Source: CAYQJS01 sp964417895 (GTDB taxonomy: Bacteria; Chloroflexota; UBA6077; SHYK01). Taken from it: DNA of 64,000 nt. The translations under genes and the position numbers were made by a program. Position 1 is the stretch's first letter. The number at the start of each line of letters is the position of its first letter. Of this stretch, positions 51,780 to 59,857 are shown one piece after another. The notes under the pieces are model-generated. The model made no database searches, was not told where the DNA came from, and was given only the letters and a program-made list of their open reading frames with translations. The stretch is taken from contig CAYQJS010000012.1 in NCBI GenBank assembly GCA_964417895.1, positions 51,929 through 115,928 of the forward strand. Direction: 5' to 3'.

Positions 51780-53123
51780 TCAGCCGCGGCCCGAGACTCG
51801 CTCGAACGCGACACGAAACCTTCGATCGACGAGCAAGTTGGCCTGCGTGCTCCACTCCCGCTTGTCGCTGCCGCCTACCCGCGAGCCCTCCGGCCCGGTC
51901 ACGGTCAGGGTGAAAGGGACTGCAGACGTGCCGGCCTGCTTGCGGACGAAGAGCTCATAGTCGATCCTGCCGCCATCGACCCGGCGATCCGGCAGACGAT
52001 ACTGGACGGTCAGCGACTGGCGGCTCTCCGGCGGGACCTCAACTCGCTCAAGGAACACGGTGCGTCCAAGTTCGGGCTCCAGATTCTGCGCATCGCCAGG
52101 GGATAGCCGCTGACTTCCCAGAGGGGCATAGATTCGGACGTCCGCATCATATGGCGCCTGATCGAGGAAGGGCATATCTGCTGTGGAGAAGCTCAGCCCG
52201 CCAGTGCCGCGATTCTCGTAGGTGATCGTCAGAGTAGCAATGCTAGTGCCATCGGGCGCAATTGCGACGCGGTAGTCGAGCTCCTGATCGGTCACAAGAT
52301 TCGCCTTGTTGCCCAGACGCCAGTTCGAGTCGACGACGGCCAGAAAGTCGTCGGTCGGGAGCGGATAGGAACCGTCCCAGCCCCGCGTGTGAATCAAACG
52401 TTGGATGATCGCGTCATCGCCATACAGCTGGACATGACGCTCGTCTGCTGCAGTTGACAAGGCCTGGAGCACCTCGGGCCAGCGGGTCGGCGGCAGCGCA
52501 CGCAGGCGGCCCGCCAGCTCGAGCCCCAGTTCGAACACGAACTGCTTCCGGTCCTCGTCGTCGTCATCGAAATTCTGGGTGTGCTTGAGGACGATGCCCA
52601 CCAGATTCGCGTCTGTCACAGCCTCAGCTTCCCCCCTTACGTGCAACGGGCCGACTATCCTGATGAGTCCAGCGGCCGCCGCCGGATCGACCGCGATGAC
52701 TCCGTCGGCTCGGACGTCGGCTATGTGCCAGTATGCCTCGGCCAGAGCACGGGCCGTGGTTGGAAAATCGGGCGAGTGCCCGGCACGGGTGAGCGCAGGG
52801 TAAACGTCGAGCGGCGGCTTCTCCCCAGTATCGACACGCTCCGCGTAGACGTCATCGAGATCTTTGGAGTCACCGTACTCCAGGCTCACCACCCGGCCAT
52901 AGCTGAGCTCCACTACGGCATATGCCCCAACGAACCCACCATGCGGCCGCAGCTCGGCGGAGTTCAGGCTCACCACGAGGTAGGTGCGTGATCCGAAGAA
53001 GCCCATCGCCCCCGCCAGCGGCAGTGCCACAATCGCCAGCAGGAGCCCTACCAGCAGCAGAGTGATCAGCACCCGCCGGACGCGTCTGCGTCTAGGTGGT
53101 GTCGAGGGAGTTGATGAGGTCAT
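51780..53123 (-). CDS. DUF4012-domain membrane-anchored protein
   Basis: About 447 residues. A basic N-terminus precedes one membrane helix (VLITLLLVGLLLAIVALPLA), and the rest is outside the membrane. SLNSAELRPHGGFVGAYAVV followed by ELSYGRVVSLEYGDSKDLDD is the signature of DUF4012, a domain found in polysaccharide loci of Chloroflexota and Actinomycetota with unproven function. The C-terminal ~130 residues look like a beta-sandwich (for example TIATLTITYENRGTGGLSFS-like strands). It overlaps the upstream glycosyltransferase by 32 nt if ATG 53123 is used, and no good ribosome-binding site is seen. Confidence 0.82.
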   Translation of the reverse strand: MTSSTPSTPPRRRRVRRVLITLLLVGLLLAIVALPLAGAMGFFGSRTYLVVSLNSAELRPHGGFVGAYAVVELSYGRVVSLEYGDSKDLDDVYAERVDTGEKPPLDVYPALTRAGHSPDFPTTARALAEAYWHIADVRADGVIAVDPAAAAGLIRIVGPLHVRGEAEAVTDANLVGIVLKHTQNFDDDDEDRKQFVFELGLELAGRLRALPPTRWPEVLQALSTAADERHVQLYGDDAIIQRLIHTRGWDGSYPLPTDDFLAVVDSNWRLGNKANLVTDQELDYRVAIAPDGTSIATLTITYENRGTGGLSFSTADMPFLDQAPYDADVRIYAPLGSQRLSPGDAQNLEPELGRTVFLERVEVPPESRQSLTVQYRLPDRRVDGGRIDYELFVRKQAGTSAVPFTLTVTGPEGSRVGGSDKREWSTQANLLVDRRFRVAFERVSGRG

Positions 53124-54339
53124 CGAGGACACGGCAGCGGGCCTCTAGCGAGTGATCGGCGGCTATGGCCCGACGGCGGGCCGCCAGGGCTGGATCCCGT
53201 TCGTCGACAGCCCGCCGACATGCCGCGATGAACCCGTCCGCATCGGACGCCAGGTCGCCCGCCCCGGCATATCCTTCCAGTCCGGGCAGATCGATCGCCA
53301 CAACCGGCCGCCCCCTCGCAAGGTACTCGAGAAGCTTGGCCGGGAAGATGCCGGTCGTCCACGCGGTCCGGCGATAGGGGATGAGACAGACGTCCAGGCC
53401 CGTGAGGTAGTCCGGGACCACCTCGTAGGCACGCGGGCCGAGGAAATGGACATTCGGCAGAGCGGCCATCGGCCCCGGATCGACGCCGTCCGCCAGTGGG
53501 CCGATGAGCACTAGGGACCAGGTCGGCTCAGCGACCGCTAGCCGGTGCAACAGATCGAAGTCCACCCTCCCATCGAGGCCCCCGACCAGCCCGAGCCGCG
53601 GCCGTGGTAGCCGCTCCAGGTCAGCAGGGACAAGCCCCGGGGGTCGTCCGAAAAGGTCCAGATCGACACCCAATGGAACAACGTGGGTCCGCTCCGCGGC
53701 CTCCGGAAAGCGCGCCGCCACGGAGGCGGTGAGCGTCACCACAAGGTCGGCGCGAGCCGCGAGACGACGCTCGTAGCGCGCGAGCCTCTCCCGCTCCACC
53801 TCGTCGTACTGCGGGTAGGCGGCGTAGTTGTCTATGCAGTCGTACACGACGCCCCGCGCTCCCAGCGCGTCGGTCTGCTCCACCAGCTCCGGGGTGGGCA
53901 GGCGAAGCCAGAAGATGGGCCGCCCGACGGCCAGGCACCGGAGCGCCCGCGCCAGCTGCCAGCGAACCAGAAGGCGGTTGAGCCAGGCCACAGGCCGCAC
54001 CTCGCGCCAGGGCAGGACGAGGAGCGATGCCGAGTGCACCCCGGCGACCTCGGGGGCCAGTCGGCCCGATCGGCGCAGGCGCCGCAGCCCAGTGCGCAGG
54101 TCCCTCGGTCCGACGTCGCGGACGCCCAGGGGGGTGAGATACAGGACCGGGTGTCCGCGCGCCGCCAGGTGACGCACCAACTGCGCCTCTTCGCGGTTGT
54201 GGCTGTCCATCCCCAACAGGCCCATGAACACGATGGGGGCGTTGACAGGCTCCGCGGGAGCTGATGCAGGCACCTCACGCCCGTGCCATTCGCCAGAGGT
54301 CCCCTTCCCATGAGACCTATGCCGAACTGTAACGCTCAT
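53092..54339 (-). CDS. GT4-like glycosyltransferase, paralogue of the Wzy-fused domain
   Basis: About 415 residues, GT-B fold. APIVFMGLLGMDSHNREEAQ is the N-terminal strand and loop. VVYDCIDNYAAYPQYDEVER, THVVPLGVDLDLFG, PRLGLVGGLDGRVDFDLLHR, WSLVLIGPLADG and FPAKLLEYLARGRPVVAIDL follow. These segments match, in order, the C-terminal half of the Wzy-fusion protein at 55608-58205, so the two are paralogues. ATG at 54339 follows GGGAGGAA; the open frame extends to 54459 across the candidate promoter. It is the first gene after a 116-nt gap. Confidence 0.85.
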   Translation of the reverse strand: MSVTVRHRSHGKGTSGEWHGREVPASAPAEPVNAPIVFMGLLGMDSHNREEAQLVRHLAARGHPVLYLTPLGVRDVGPRDLRTGLRRLRRSGRLAPEVAGVHSASLLVLPWREVRPVAWLNRLLVRWQLARALRCLAVGRPIFWLRLPTPELVEQTDALGARGVVYDCIDNYAAYPQYDEVERERLARYERRLAARADLVVTLTASVAARFPEAAERTHVVPLGVDLDLFGRPPGLVPADLERLPRPRLGLVGGLDGRVDFDLLHRLAVAEPTWSLVLIGPLADGVDPGPMAALPNVHFLGPRAYEVVPDYLTGLDVCLIPYRRTAWTTGIFPAKLLEYLARGRPVVAIDLPGLEGYAGAGDLASDADGFIAACRRAVDERDPALAARRRAIAADHSLEARCRVLDDLINSLDTT

Positions 54340-54391
54340 CTGTTGCCAGATTCCTCCCCCAGTGAGCAAGACGGGTTCATCGTCGTTGCTA

Positions 54392-54420
54392 TTCTTAGCA
54401 CTGTACTTCCCCTTCGTCAA
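54392..54420 (-). promoter_or_regulatory. Candidate promoter for the downstream GT4-DUF4012-GT run
   Basis: On the minus strand TTGACG (plus 54415-54420) and TAAGAA (plus 54392-54397) are separated by 17 nt. The -35 is near consensus, the -10 is weak. The start codon of the GT4 gene is about 50 nt further on. The gap is the largest within this part of the locus. Confidence 0.35.
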
Positions 54421-54455
54421 TCGTTGGCAGATACTGTACTGGCACGCAGACGTAA

Positions 54456-55595
54456 TCACACTGATGGTAACGGAGATCGCTGCAAGTGCCCGTTGTAGAG
54501 CTGCTCGGTTGCCGCGAGCATGCGCTCGAGCGTAAACAGCTGCTCCACCCGCCGGCGGCCGGCCTCGCCGTAGCGGCGAGCCCGATCCGGGTCGGCGAGC
54601 AGCGCGAGCATTCCTGCGGACAAGGCGAGGCTGTCTCCCGGCTGAACAAGGTGGCCAGTTTCGCCCGAGACGACGACCTCCGGCACCCCACCGACATTGG
54701 TCGCTAACACTGGCTTGCGTGCGGCCATGGCCTCCAGCAGTACGAGCCCAAACGGCTCGGCGCGCGAGGAAAGCACGAAGACGTCGAGCGCGTGCATCAG
54801 GCCGAAGAGATCGGCCCGAGCGCCCAGCAGCCGCACCCGACCGTCCAGACCAAGCTGGTCAATCAACGCCTCAAGCTGAGGCCGACGCGAGCCCTCGCCC
54901 GCGATAACTAAACGGGCGTTGGGCATCTCCGCCAGGACCCGGGGCATCGCCGCGATGAGCTCGTCGAATCCCTTTTCCGGTTCCAGGCGGCCCGCCGCCC
55001 CAATCAGCTTACCGCCGGCTGGCACCAGGTCTGTGCGAATGGCCGCCACTCTCGCTTCGCCAGCGGCTCGGTCAACAGCTGCCACGTCTACGCCATTGTG
55101 GATCGTCACCAACGGCGTTCCCGTCCACAGGCCCACCGACCGGATAAAGCGGGCTATGTGCTCTGAGACCGCCACGACGGCGTGATTGGGCGCCGACATC
55201 AGCGTGTGGCCCAGCCGCACGAGCGGTCGTCGGAACAGGGCGTGATCGCTGTGTTTGGTCGAGATGATGACGGGCACGCGGCAGAGGGCAGCGGCGCAAT
55301 TGCCATAGAACTCGGCCAGCGGCAGATGGGTGTGCACGACGTCGGGCTTCACCTCGCGGATCAAGCGAACGAATGCTGCAAGGCTGAGCGGGTTCAGCTC
55401 ACCGCGGAAGTGCAGGCGATGGACGGCCACACCAGCCGCCCGGAGCTCCGCTGCCAGCTCACCGCTTCCCCCCCAGTACGCCACCGCAACCTCCCACCCT
55501 CGGGCGGCAAAGCCTCGGCCGAGCGCCAGCACGTGGCTCTCGGCGCCGCGCCGATCGATGCCGGTGGCGATCAGGAGGAGCTTGGCTCGCCGCAT
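54456..55595 (-). CDS. GT4 glycosyltransferase
   Basis: A 379-residue GT-B enzyme with canonical GT4 motifs: ATGIDRRGAESHVLALGRGF (Gly-rich N-terminal loop), DVVHTHLPLAEFYGNCAAAL, TKHSDHALF, VTIHNGVDVAAVDRA, IGAAGRLEPEKGFDELIAAM, LVIAGEGSRRPQLEALI, and the donor-binding EPFGLVLLEAMAARKPVLAT with NVGGVPEVV. It should transfer a sugar from a nucleotide donor to the lipid-linked unit. It starts 12 nt after the Wzy-fusion stop codon. Confidence 0.9.
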   Translation of the reverse strand: MRRAKLLLIATGIDRRGAESHVLALGRGFAARGWEVAVAYWGGSGELAAELRAAGVAVHRLHFRGELNPLSLAAFVRLIREVKPDVVHTHLPLAEFYGNCAAALCRVPVIISTKHSDHALFRRPLVRLGHTLMSAPNHAVVAVSEHIARFIRSVGLWTGTPLVTIHNGVDVAAVDRAAGEARVAAIRTDLVPAGGKLIGAAGRLEPEKGFDELIAAMPRVLAEMPNARLVIAGEGSRRPQLEALIDQLGLDGRVRLLGARADLFGLMHALDVFVLSSRAEPFGLVLLEAMAARKPVLATNVGGVPEVVVSGETGHLVQPGDSLALSAGMLALLADPDRARRYGEAGRRRVEQLFTLERMLAATEQLYNGHLQRSPLPSV

Positions 55596-55607
55596 CGCGA
55601 AGCGTCG

Positions 55608-58205
55608 CTAGCTCACAACCAGGCTGACGCGTTCCCGCTCGCGACCGGCGGCAACAGCCCCCAGCCGATAGATCGCGTCGGCTCGATCCCGCCACGGGGC
55701 GCCCACGGCGAGCGCGCGGCGTGCGCTCTGCGCCGCGGGGGCGTCGTCTGCGAGCGCCGCCTCGACCGCCGCCACGAACTCGGGCACCCCCTCCGCGATG
55801 CGAACCAACGGCTGATAGGCCCGCACCGCTGGCAGATCGGTCGAGACGACCGGTCGGCCCGCTGCCAGATACTCTAGCGTCTTCACCGGGTTGCAGGCGC
55901 GCGCCCAGGGCGTGTCGCGGTAGGGAATGATGCAGACATCCGCCGCCTGCATGTACGCTGGCAACTCGAGAAACGGGCGGTGCCCCAGGATCTGGACATT
56001 CGGCTCTCGGATCAGCTCAGCAGCGAGCAGGTAGAGCTGTGGGCCGACGAGTACGATCGACCAGTGGGGACGCAGCCGGGCTACCTCATTGAGGAGACCG
56101 AAATCGATCCGCTCGTCGATGCCTGCAACGCAGAGGAGGCGTGGCCGCGGCAAGCGTCCCAACTCGGGTGGGCAGGGCATGGGGCGAGCGAAATGGGCAA
56201 CCTCGACCCCCTGGCCAACCACGGCGATATCCGCGCGCAGCCCGGCCTTGACTCGCCGCAGCTCCTCAGAAGCGGCGACGACGACATCCACGCAGCGGGC
56301 TAGCTCCGCCTCGGTAGCGGCAGTCGAGCGGTCGACGGTCGGGACGGCGGTCAGGTCATCCATGCAATCGTAGATCGAAGCTACTTCGCCGAGGTGGCCC
56401 ACGAGATCGATCGCCGCCGCCGTCGGAATCGAGATAAGCAACAGCGGACGCTCCAGTCCGAGATCCCTGGCCTGTCCCCGCACCGCATCACGCAGGAGCA
56501 TGCGGTTCAGCGTCCGAGCCAGGCGCGAGCGGTGGACCGGCAGGACCAGCGGTGAGAATACCCAGAGGCCGTGCTGGACCCGGTGGCGGCCGGCGAGCCC
56601 GCGACGCACGCGGCGGAGCAGGCGCCGCAGATCGCCCGGGCCCACCCCGCGCAGGCCGGTGGTTTCCACGTAGAGCACGGGGACCCGCTCGGCCAGCGCG
56701 CGCGCCAGCTGTTGCGGTCGGGCCGTGTGGTAGTTCCATTCAAAGGTGGAGACGTAGATGACGCTGCCGATGGGCAGCGCCTTGGCCGAGCCGTTCGACG
56801 CGTACTCGGAGCCGTTCGCGCCGGGCACGCGCTCCGCCAGCCGAGCGCCCGCCGCGATGGTGCCCAGCAGCAGCCAGAAGAACAGGCCCGGTTTCTCGCC
56901 CGGCCCGATCGCGTCGGTCAGGCCATACACCAGGTAGGCCAGCAGTCCGCAGGCGACGCCCGCGGCTAAGCCGCGGGCGCGGGCCGTAGGCCCGCGCCGG
57001 ACGGCGTATTGTGCCTGGCGGAACGCCGCGGCCAGCAGCGCCAGGAACGCCAGCAGGCCTGGCAGCCCGAGATCGAGCGCAAACTGCAGGTAGAGGTTGT
57101 GCGCATGTGGCACCGCCGCCTGCGTCCCTGAAACTACCAGTGGCCCATAACGGTCGACGGCCTCTGCAAAGGTGCCGATGCCGATACCGAACAGTGGGGA
57201 TGTCTGAATCATTGCAATGGCCAGCGACCAGACGCCCAACCGGTTGTCGAGCGAGCTGCCTTCACCCGGGACCAGGGCGAGGGCCAGGAGCGCGTCGGCC
57301 AGCGCCCGTGGCCCAAGCCACCAGACGACCATCATGACCACCAGCGCGACCAGCGGCGCAACCATGATGCGAACCCGGTGCGACCGCGCGGCGCCCAGGG
57401 CGAGCAAGGCTGCGCCGGCGGCCAGGATCCCGCTCAGCGATTGGGTCAGCACCAGCGTGATGGCCACCACACCCATTGCCAGGCCCCACCCGAGACGCAG
57501 GAGCCGCCCAGGAGTGAAAAGCATGACGGCGGCCGGAAGCGGGAGCAACATCCCCAGAGCGGCGGCCAGCTTGTTCGGGTGCAAGCCGCCCTCGGCCGAG
57601 CTCGGCAGGAACGCAATGAGCTTCGGCAAATGCTCGTACACGACCTGGATCGGCAGCCCCCCGGCCAGCGTCCAATCGGTCCCGACCAGCCCGACGACTG
57701 CCAGCACGAGCCCCAGCACGGCGAGACCGGAGACGACCAGCCAGAGCCGTTTCTCGCTCGTCAGCAGGTCGAAGACTACCAGGAAGAGTGCCACCCCAAG
57801 CCAGAGGCCCAACAGCCGCGGCAGGCTGATCTCGAGATTAACCGAGGGCGCCAGCGCCCCCACGCCGAGAACAAGCAGGACCAGGACCGGGCCATCGAGC
57901 CCCGTGCGGGCTGCCGCGCCCAGCGCGCGCCGCCGACGCCACCACAGCAGCGCGAGCAGAGGGAAGCCGAGGGCCGAGAACCAGCTCGGCGCGAACCAGA
58001 GCACGCCGGCCAGCGCCGCCAGCGCCACGTCGAATGGCCTCGGCTGCCACGTCGGCTGACTCGCCGCCGCGACGTGGCTCGGACCCATCGCGAGCCGCGG
58101 CGGGCTCCCCGGGCCAAGCCCCGAGGCCTCGCTCGCGCCCATCTGATCGGAATCGAGCGCGATGCCGTGCAAAGGGGACACGTCGCCTCTATTCGCGTTG
58201 CTCAT
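55608..58205 (-). CDS. Fusion of O-antigen ligase/Wzy polymerase and GT4-like glycosyltransferase
   Basis: About 865 residues. Residues ~40-460 are a 10-12-helix O-antigen ligase/polymerase: PRLLGLWLGVALFLVVFDLL, GGLHPNKLAAALGMLLPLPA, LTQSLSGILAAGAALLAL, TSPLFGIGIGTFAEAVDRYG and PHAHNLYLQFALDLGLPGLL, the outer-loop motif with His and Asn. After a short linker (PGANGSEYASNGSAK), residues ~480-860 are a GT-B protein: STFEWNYHTARPQQLARALA, SIYDCMDDLTAVPTVDRSTA, LLCVAGIDERIDFGLLNEVA, CNPVKTLEYLAAGRPVVSTD. The membrane half matches the separate protein at 59853-61235. ATG at 58205 has GAGG 10 nt upstream. It may couple sugar transfer to polymerisation. Confidence 0.87.
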   Translation of the reverse strand: MSNANRGDVSPLHGIALDSDQMGASEASGLGPGSPPRLAMGPSHVAAASQPTWQPRPFDVALAALAGVLWFAPSWFSALGFPLLALLWWRRRRALGAAARTGLDGPVLVLLVLGVGALAPSVNLEISLPRLLGLWLGVALFLVVFDLLTSEKRLWLVVSGLAVLGLVLAVVGLVGTDWTLAGGLPIQVVYEHLPKLIAFLPSSAEGGLHPNKLAAALGMLLPLPAAVMLFTPGRLLRLGWGLAMGVVAITLVLTQSLSGILAAGAALLALGAARSHRVRIMVAPLVALVVMMVVWWLGPRALADALLALALVPGEGSSLDNRLGVWSLAIAMIQTSPLFGIGIGTFAEAVDRYGPLVVSGTQAAVPHAHNLYLQFALDLGLPGLLAFLALLAAAFRQAQYAVRRGPTARARGLAAGVACGLLAYLVYGLTDAIGPGEKPGLFFWLLLGTIAAGARLAERVPGANGSEYASNGSAKALPIGSVIYVSTFEWNYHTARPQQLARALAERVPVLYVETTGLRGVGPGDLRRLLRRVRRGLAGRHRVQHGLWVFSPLVLPVHRSRLARTLNRMLLRDAVRGQARDLGLERPLLLISIPTAAAIDLVGHLGEVASIYDCMDDLTAVPTVDRSTAATEAELARCVDVVVAASEELRRVKAGLRADIAVVGQGVEVAHFARPMPCPPELGRLPRPRLLCVAGIDERIDFGLLNEVARLRPHWSIVLVGPQLYLLAAELIREPNVQILGHRPFLELPAYMQAADVCIIPYRDTPWARACNPVKTLEYLAAGRPVVSTDLPAVRAYQPLVRIAEGVPEFVAAVEAALADDAPAAQSARRALAVGAPWRDRADAIYRLGAVAAGRERERVSLVVS

Positions 58206-58234
58206 CGGATCGGAACCTCGCTGCGCCAACGCAG

Positions 58235-59551
58235 CTACGCCGGCAAGAGTGAAGCTCGTGCTTCGTCGCGGATTTGCCGACCACCGCCCTTGGCGTAATA
58301 GAGCTGCATGAGCGTTGCGGCAAGCTTGGCCGAGTCGTGGCGCACGGGGTTGCTCTCGTCGACAACGTCCGCGAGGACGATCTGGCGCGTTCGCTCCCGA
58401 AGCGCCCGATCATCCGGCGTGACTGGAGCGACGCGCCCACTCGATGGCATAGGGAGACCGAAATGGTTGTTAGCCACGATGTGGTGGAATGGGTCTCTCC
58501 CTCCCGCCAGGTGGCGAAGGATCGCCTCGACGTGGTCGCTGACGCTGTAGTGGTCCGTCTCGCCAGGCTGCGTCGCCACGTTGCAGGCGTAGACCGTGAG
58601 CGCCGTGCTGGATATGAGGGCGTTTCCCATTCCGCCCACAAGGAGGTTTGGCAGGATGCTCGTGTAGAGGCTACCCGGCCCGACCACAACGAGATCCGCC
58701 TCCCGAATCGCGGTGATTGCCTCCGGATATCCGGGCGGATTGTCCGGCTGCAGATACACCCGCCGAATTCGCCGGCCACTCGCGGAGATATTCGACTCTC
58801 CGCGCACCGTACCGGTGTCCTCCATCTCCGCGGAGAGCGTCACGGGCTCCAGGGTCGATGGGAGGACTTGCCCTCGGACAGCGAGCACGCGGCTCGCCTC
58901 CTTGAGCGCTTGCTCGAAGCTCCCCGTCACGGCGCCCATGGCAACGATGAAGAGGTTCCCAAAGCTATGGCCGTCGAGGCCGCCGCCACTATTGAACCGA
59001 TACTGGAACAGGTCTTCCATCAGGGGCTCGGCATCCGCAAGCGCGACCATGCAGTTGCGCAAATCGCCGGGAGGCAGCACGCCCAATGACTCGCGGAGGC
59101 GGCCGGAGCTCCCCCCATCGTCCGCGACGGTCACGATGGCCGTGAGGTTACTGGTGTGCACTTTCAGCCCACGAAGCGCAACCGAAAGCCCCGTGCCGCC
59201 GCCGATCACCACCACCCTCGGCCCTCGCTGGCGAAAGCGGTAGTTATAGATCGTCTGAACGATCTGCCCGTCTCGCTCTCGCACGAACGCGGCGAGAAGT
59301 GACTGGTGCAGCCTCAGGATAGCGACCGTGATCCCCACGATCCCGATGCCGATGAAAATGGTGCCCCGCAGCGGCCGATCGAGGAACTGGAGGGTGAGCA
59401 CACCAGCCACCTCCGGCAGCTCCTGGACGTGGTAGATGTCGGCGAGGATATAGGCAATGCCGAGGCCAGTCAGCACGAGGGAGCCGCTCAACAGGAGAAT
59501 CCATCGCTTCAGATGCATGCCCGGGTACAGCAGCTTCGTGAGATTCATCAT
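58235..59551 (-). CDS. YvcK/CofD-family protein with N-terminal membrane helices
   Basis: A 438-residue protein. Two helices (WILLLSGSLVLTGLGIAYIL and TIFIGIGIVGITVAILRLHQ) precede the YvcK core: VVVIGGGTGLSVALRGLKVH, TVADDGGSSGRLRESLGVLP with PGDLRNCMVALAD, FGNLFIVAM, and DLVVVGPGSLYTSILPNLLV. YvcK (gluconeogenesis factor) binds UDP-GlcNAc and affects cell-wall synthesis and carbon use in Firmicutes. ATG at 59551 follows GGGAGG. Instead of the common whiA/rapZ neighbourhood, it lies between two polymerase genes in a locus that consumes UDP-GlcNAc. Confidence 0.9.
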   Translation of the reverse strand: MMNLTKLLYPGMHLKRWILLLSGSLVLTGLGIAYILADIYHVQELPEVAGVLTLQFLDRPLRGTIFIGIGIVGITVAILRLHQSLLAAFVRERDGQIVQTIYNYRFRQRGPRVVVIGGGTGLSVALRGLKVHTSNLTAIVTVADDGGSSGRLRESLGVLPPGDLRNCMVALADAEPLMEDLFQYRFNSGGGLDGHSFGNLFIVAMGAVTGSFEQALKEASRVLAVRGQVLPSTLEPVTLSAEMEDTGTVRGESNISASGRRIRRVYLQPDNPPGYPEAITAIREADLVVVGPGSLYTSILPNLLVGGMGNALISSTALTVYACNVATQPGETDHYSVSDHVEAILRHLAGGRDPFHHIVANNHFGLPMPSSGRVAPVTPDDRALRERTRQIVLADVVDESNPVRHDSAKLAATLMQLYYAKGGGRQIRDEARASLLPA

Positions 59552-59688
59552 CGCGGCTCACCTCCCTTTGAGGTTGTGTGAACGCTCAGCTTGACGTCGA
59601 CTGCCCTGAGGCGTCGGAGTGCTCGGCACGGGCGAGCTCCCCGCCTCGCGCCTTCTTCGGCGGAGGACCCCGCCGGCCGGCAGCAGCA

Positions 59689-59857
59689 GCTAGTGGGTCA
59701 CTTCTCATGGATATCGCCATTGCGTCGGTTCCGTCGTTCCGTAGGGCGGGGGGCTTGTCCCCCGCCGTGGGGCTCTGTGTGCGCTCGCCCGGCGGGAGGG
59801 GACGAGCCCCGCCCTACCGGACGGAAAGGCTACGTCCGCAGGAACTGACCCACTAGC
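59689..59857. repeat. Nested inverted-repeat element, MITE-like
   Basis: The outer arms are GCTAGTGGGTCA (59689-59700) and TGACCCACTAGC (59846-59857), with further matches inward (TTC/GAA). Inside lies a second inverted repeat, GTAGGGCGGGGGGCTTGTCC at 59741-59760 against GGACGAGCCCCGCCCTAC ending at 59817, itself flanked by TTCCGTC/GACGGAA. There is no ORF inside. Size (169 bp), terminal inverted repeats and lack of coding sequence fit a miniature transposable element. The right outer arm contains the stop codon of the neighbouring Wzy-like gene. The rest of the 59552-59852 gap shows nothing else. Confidence 0.6.
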
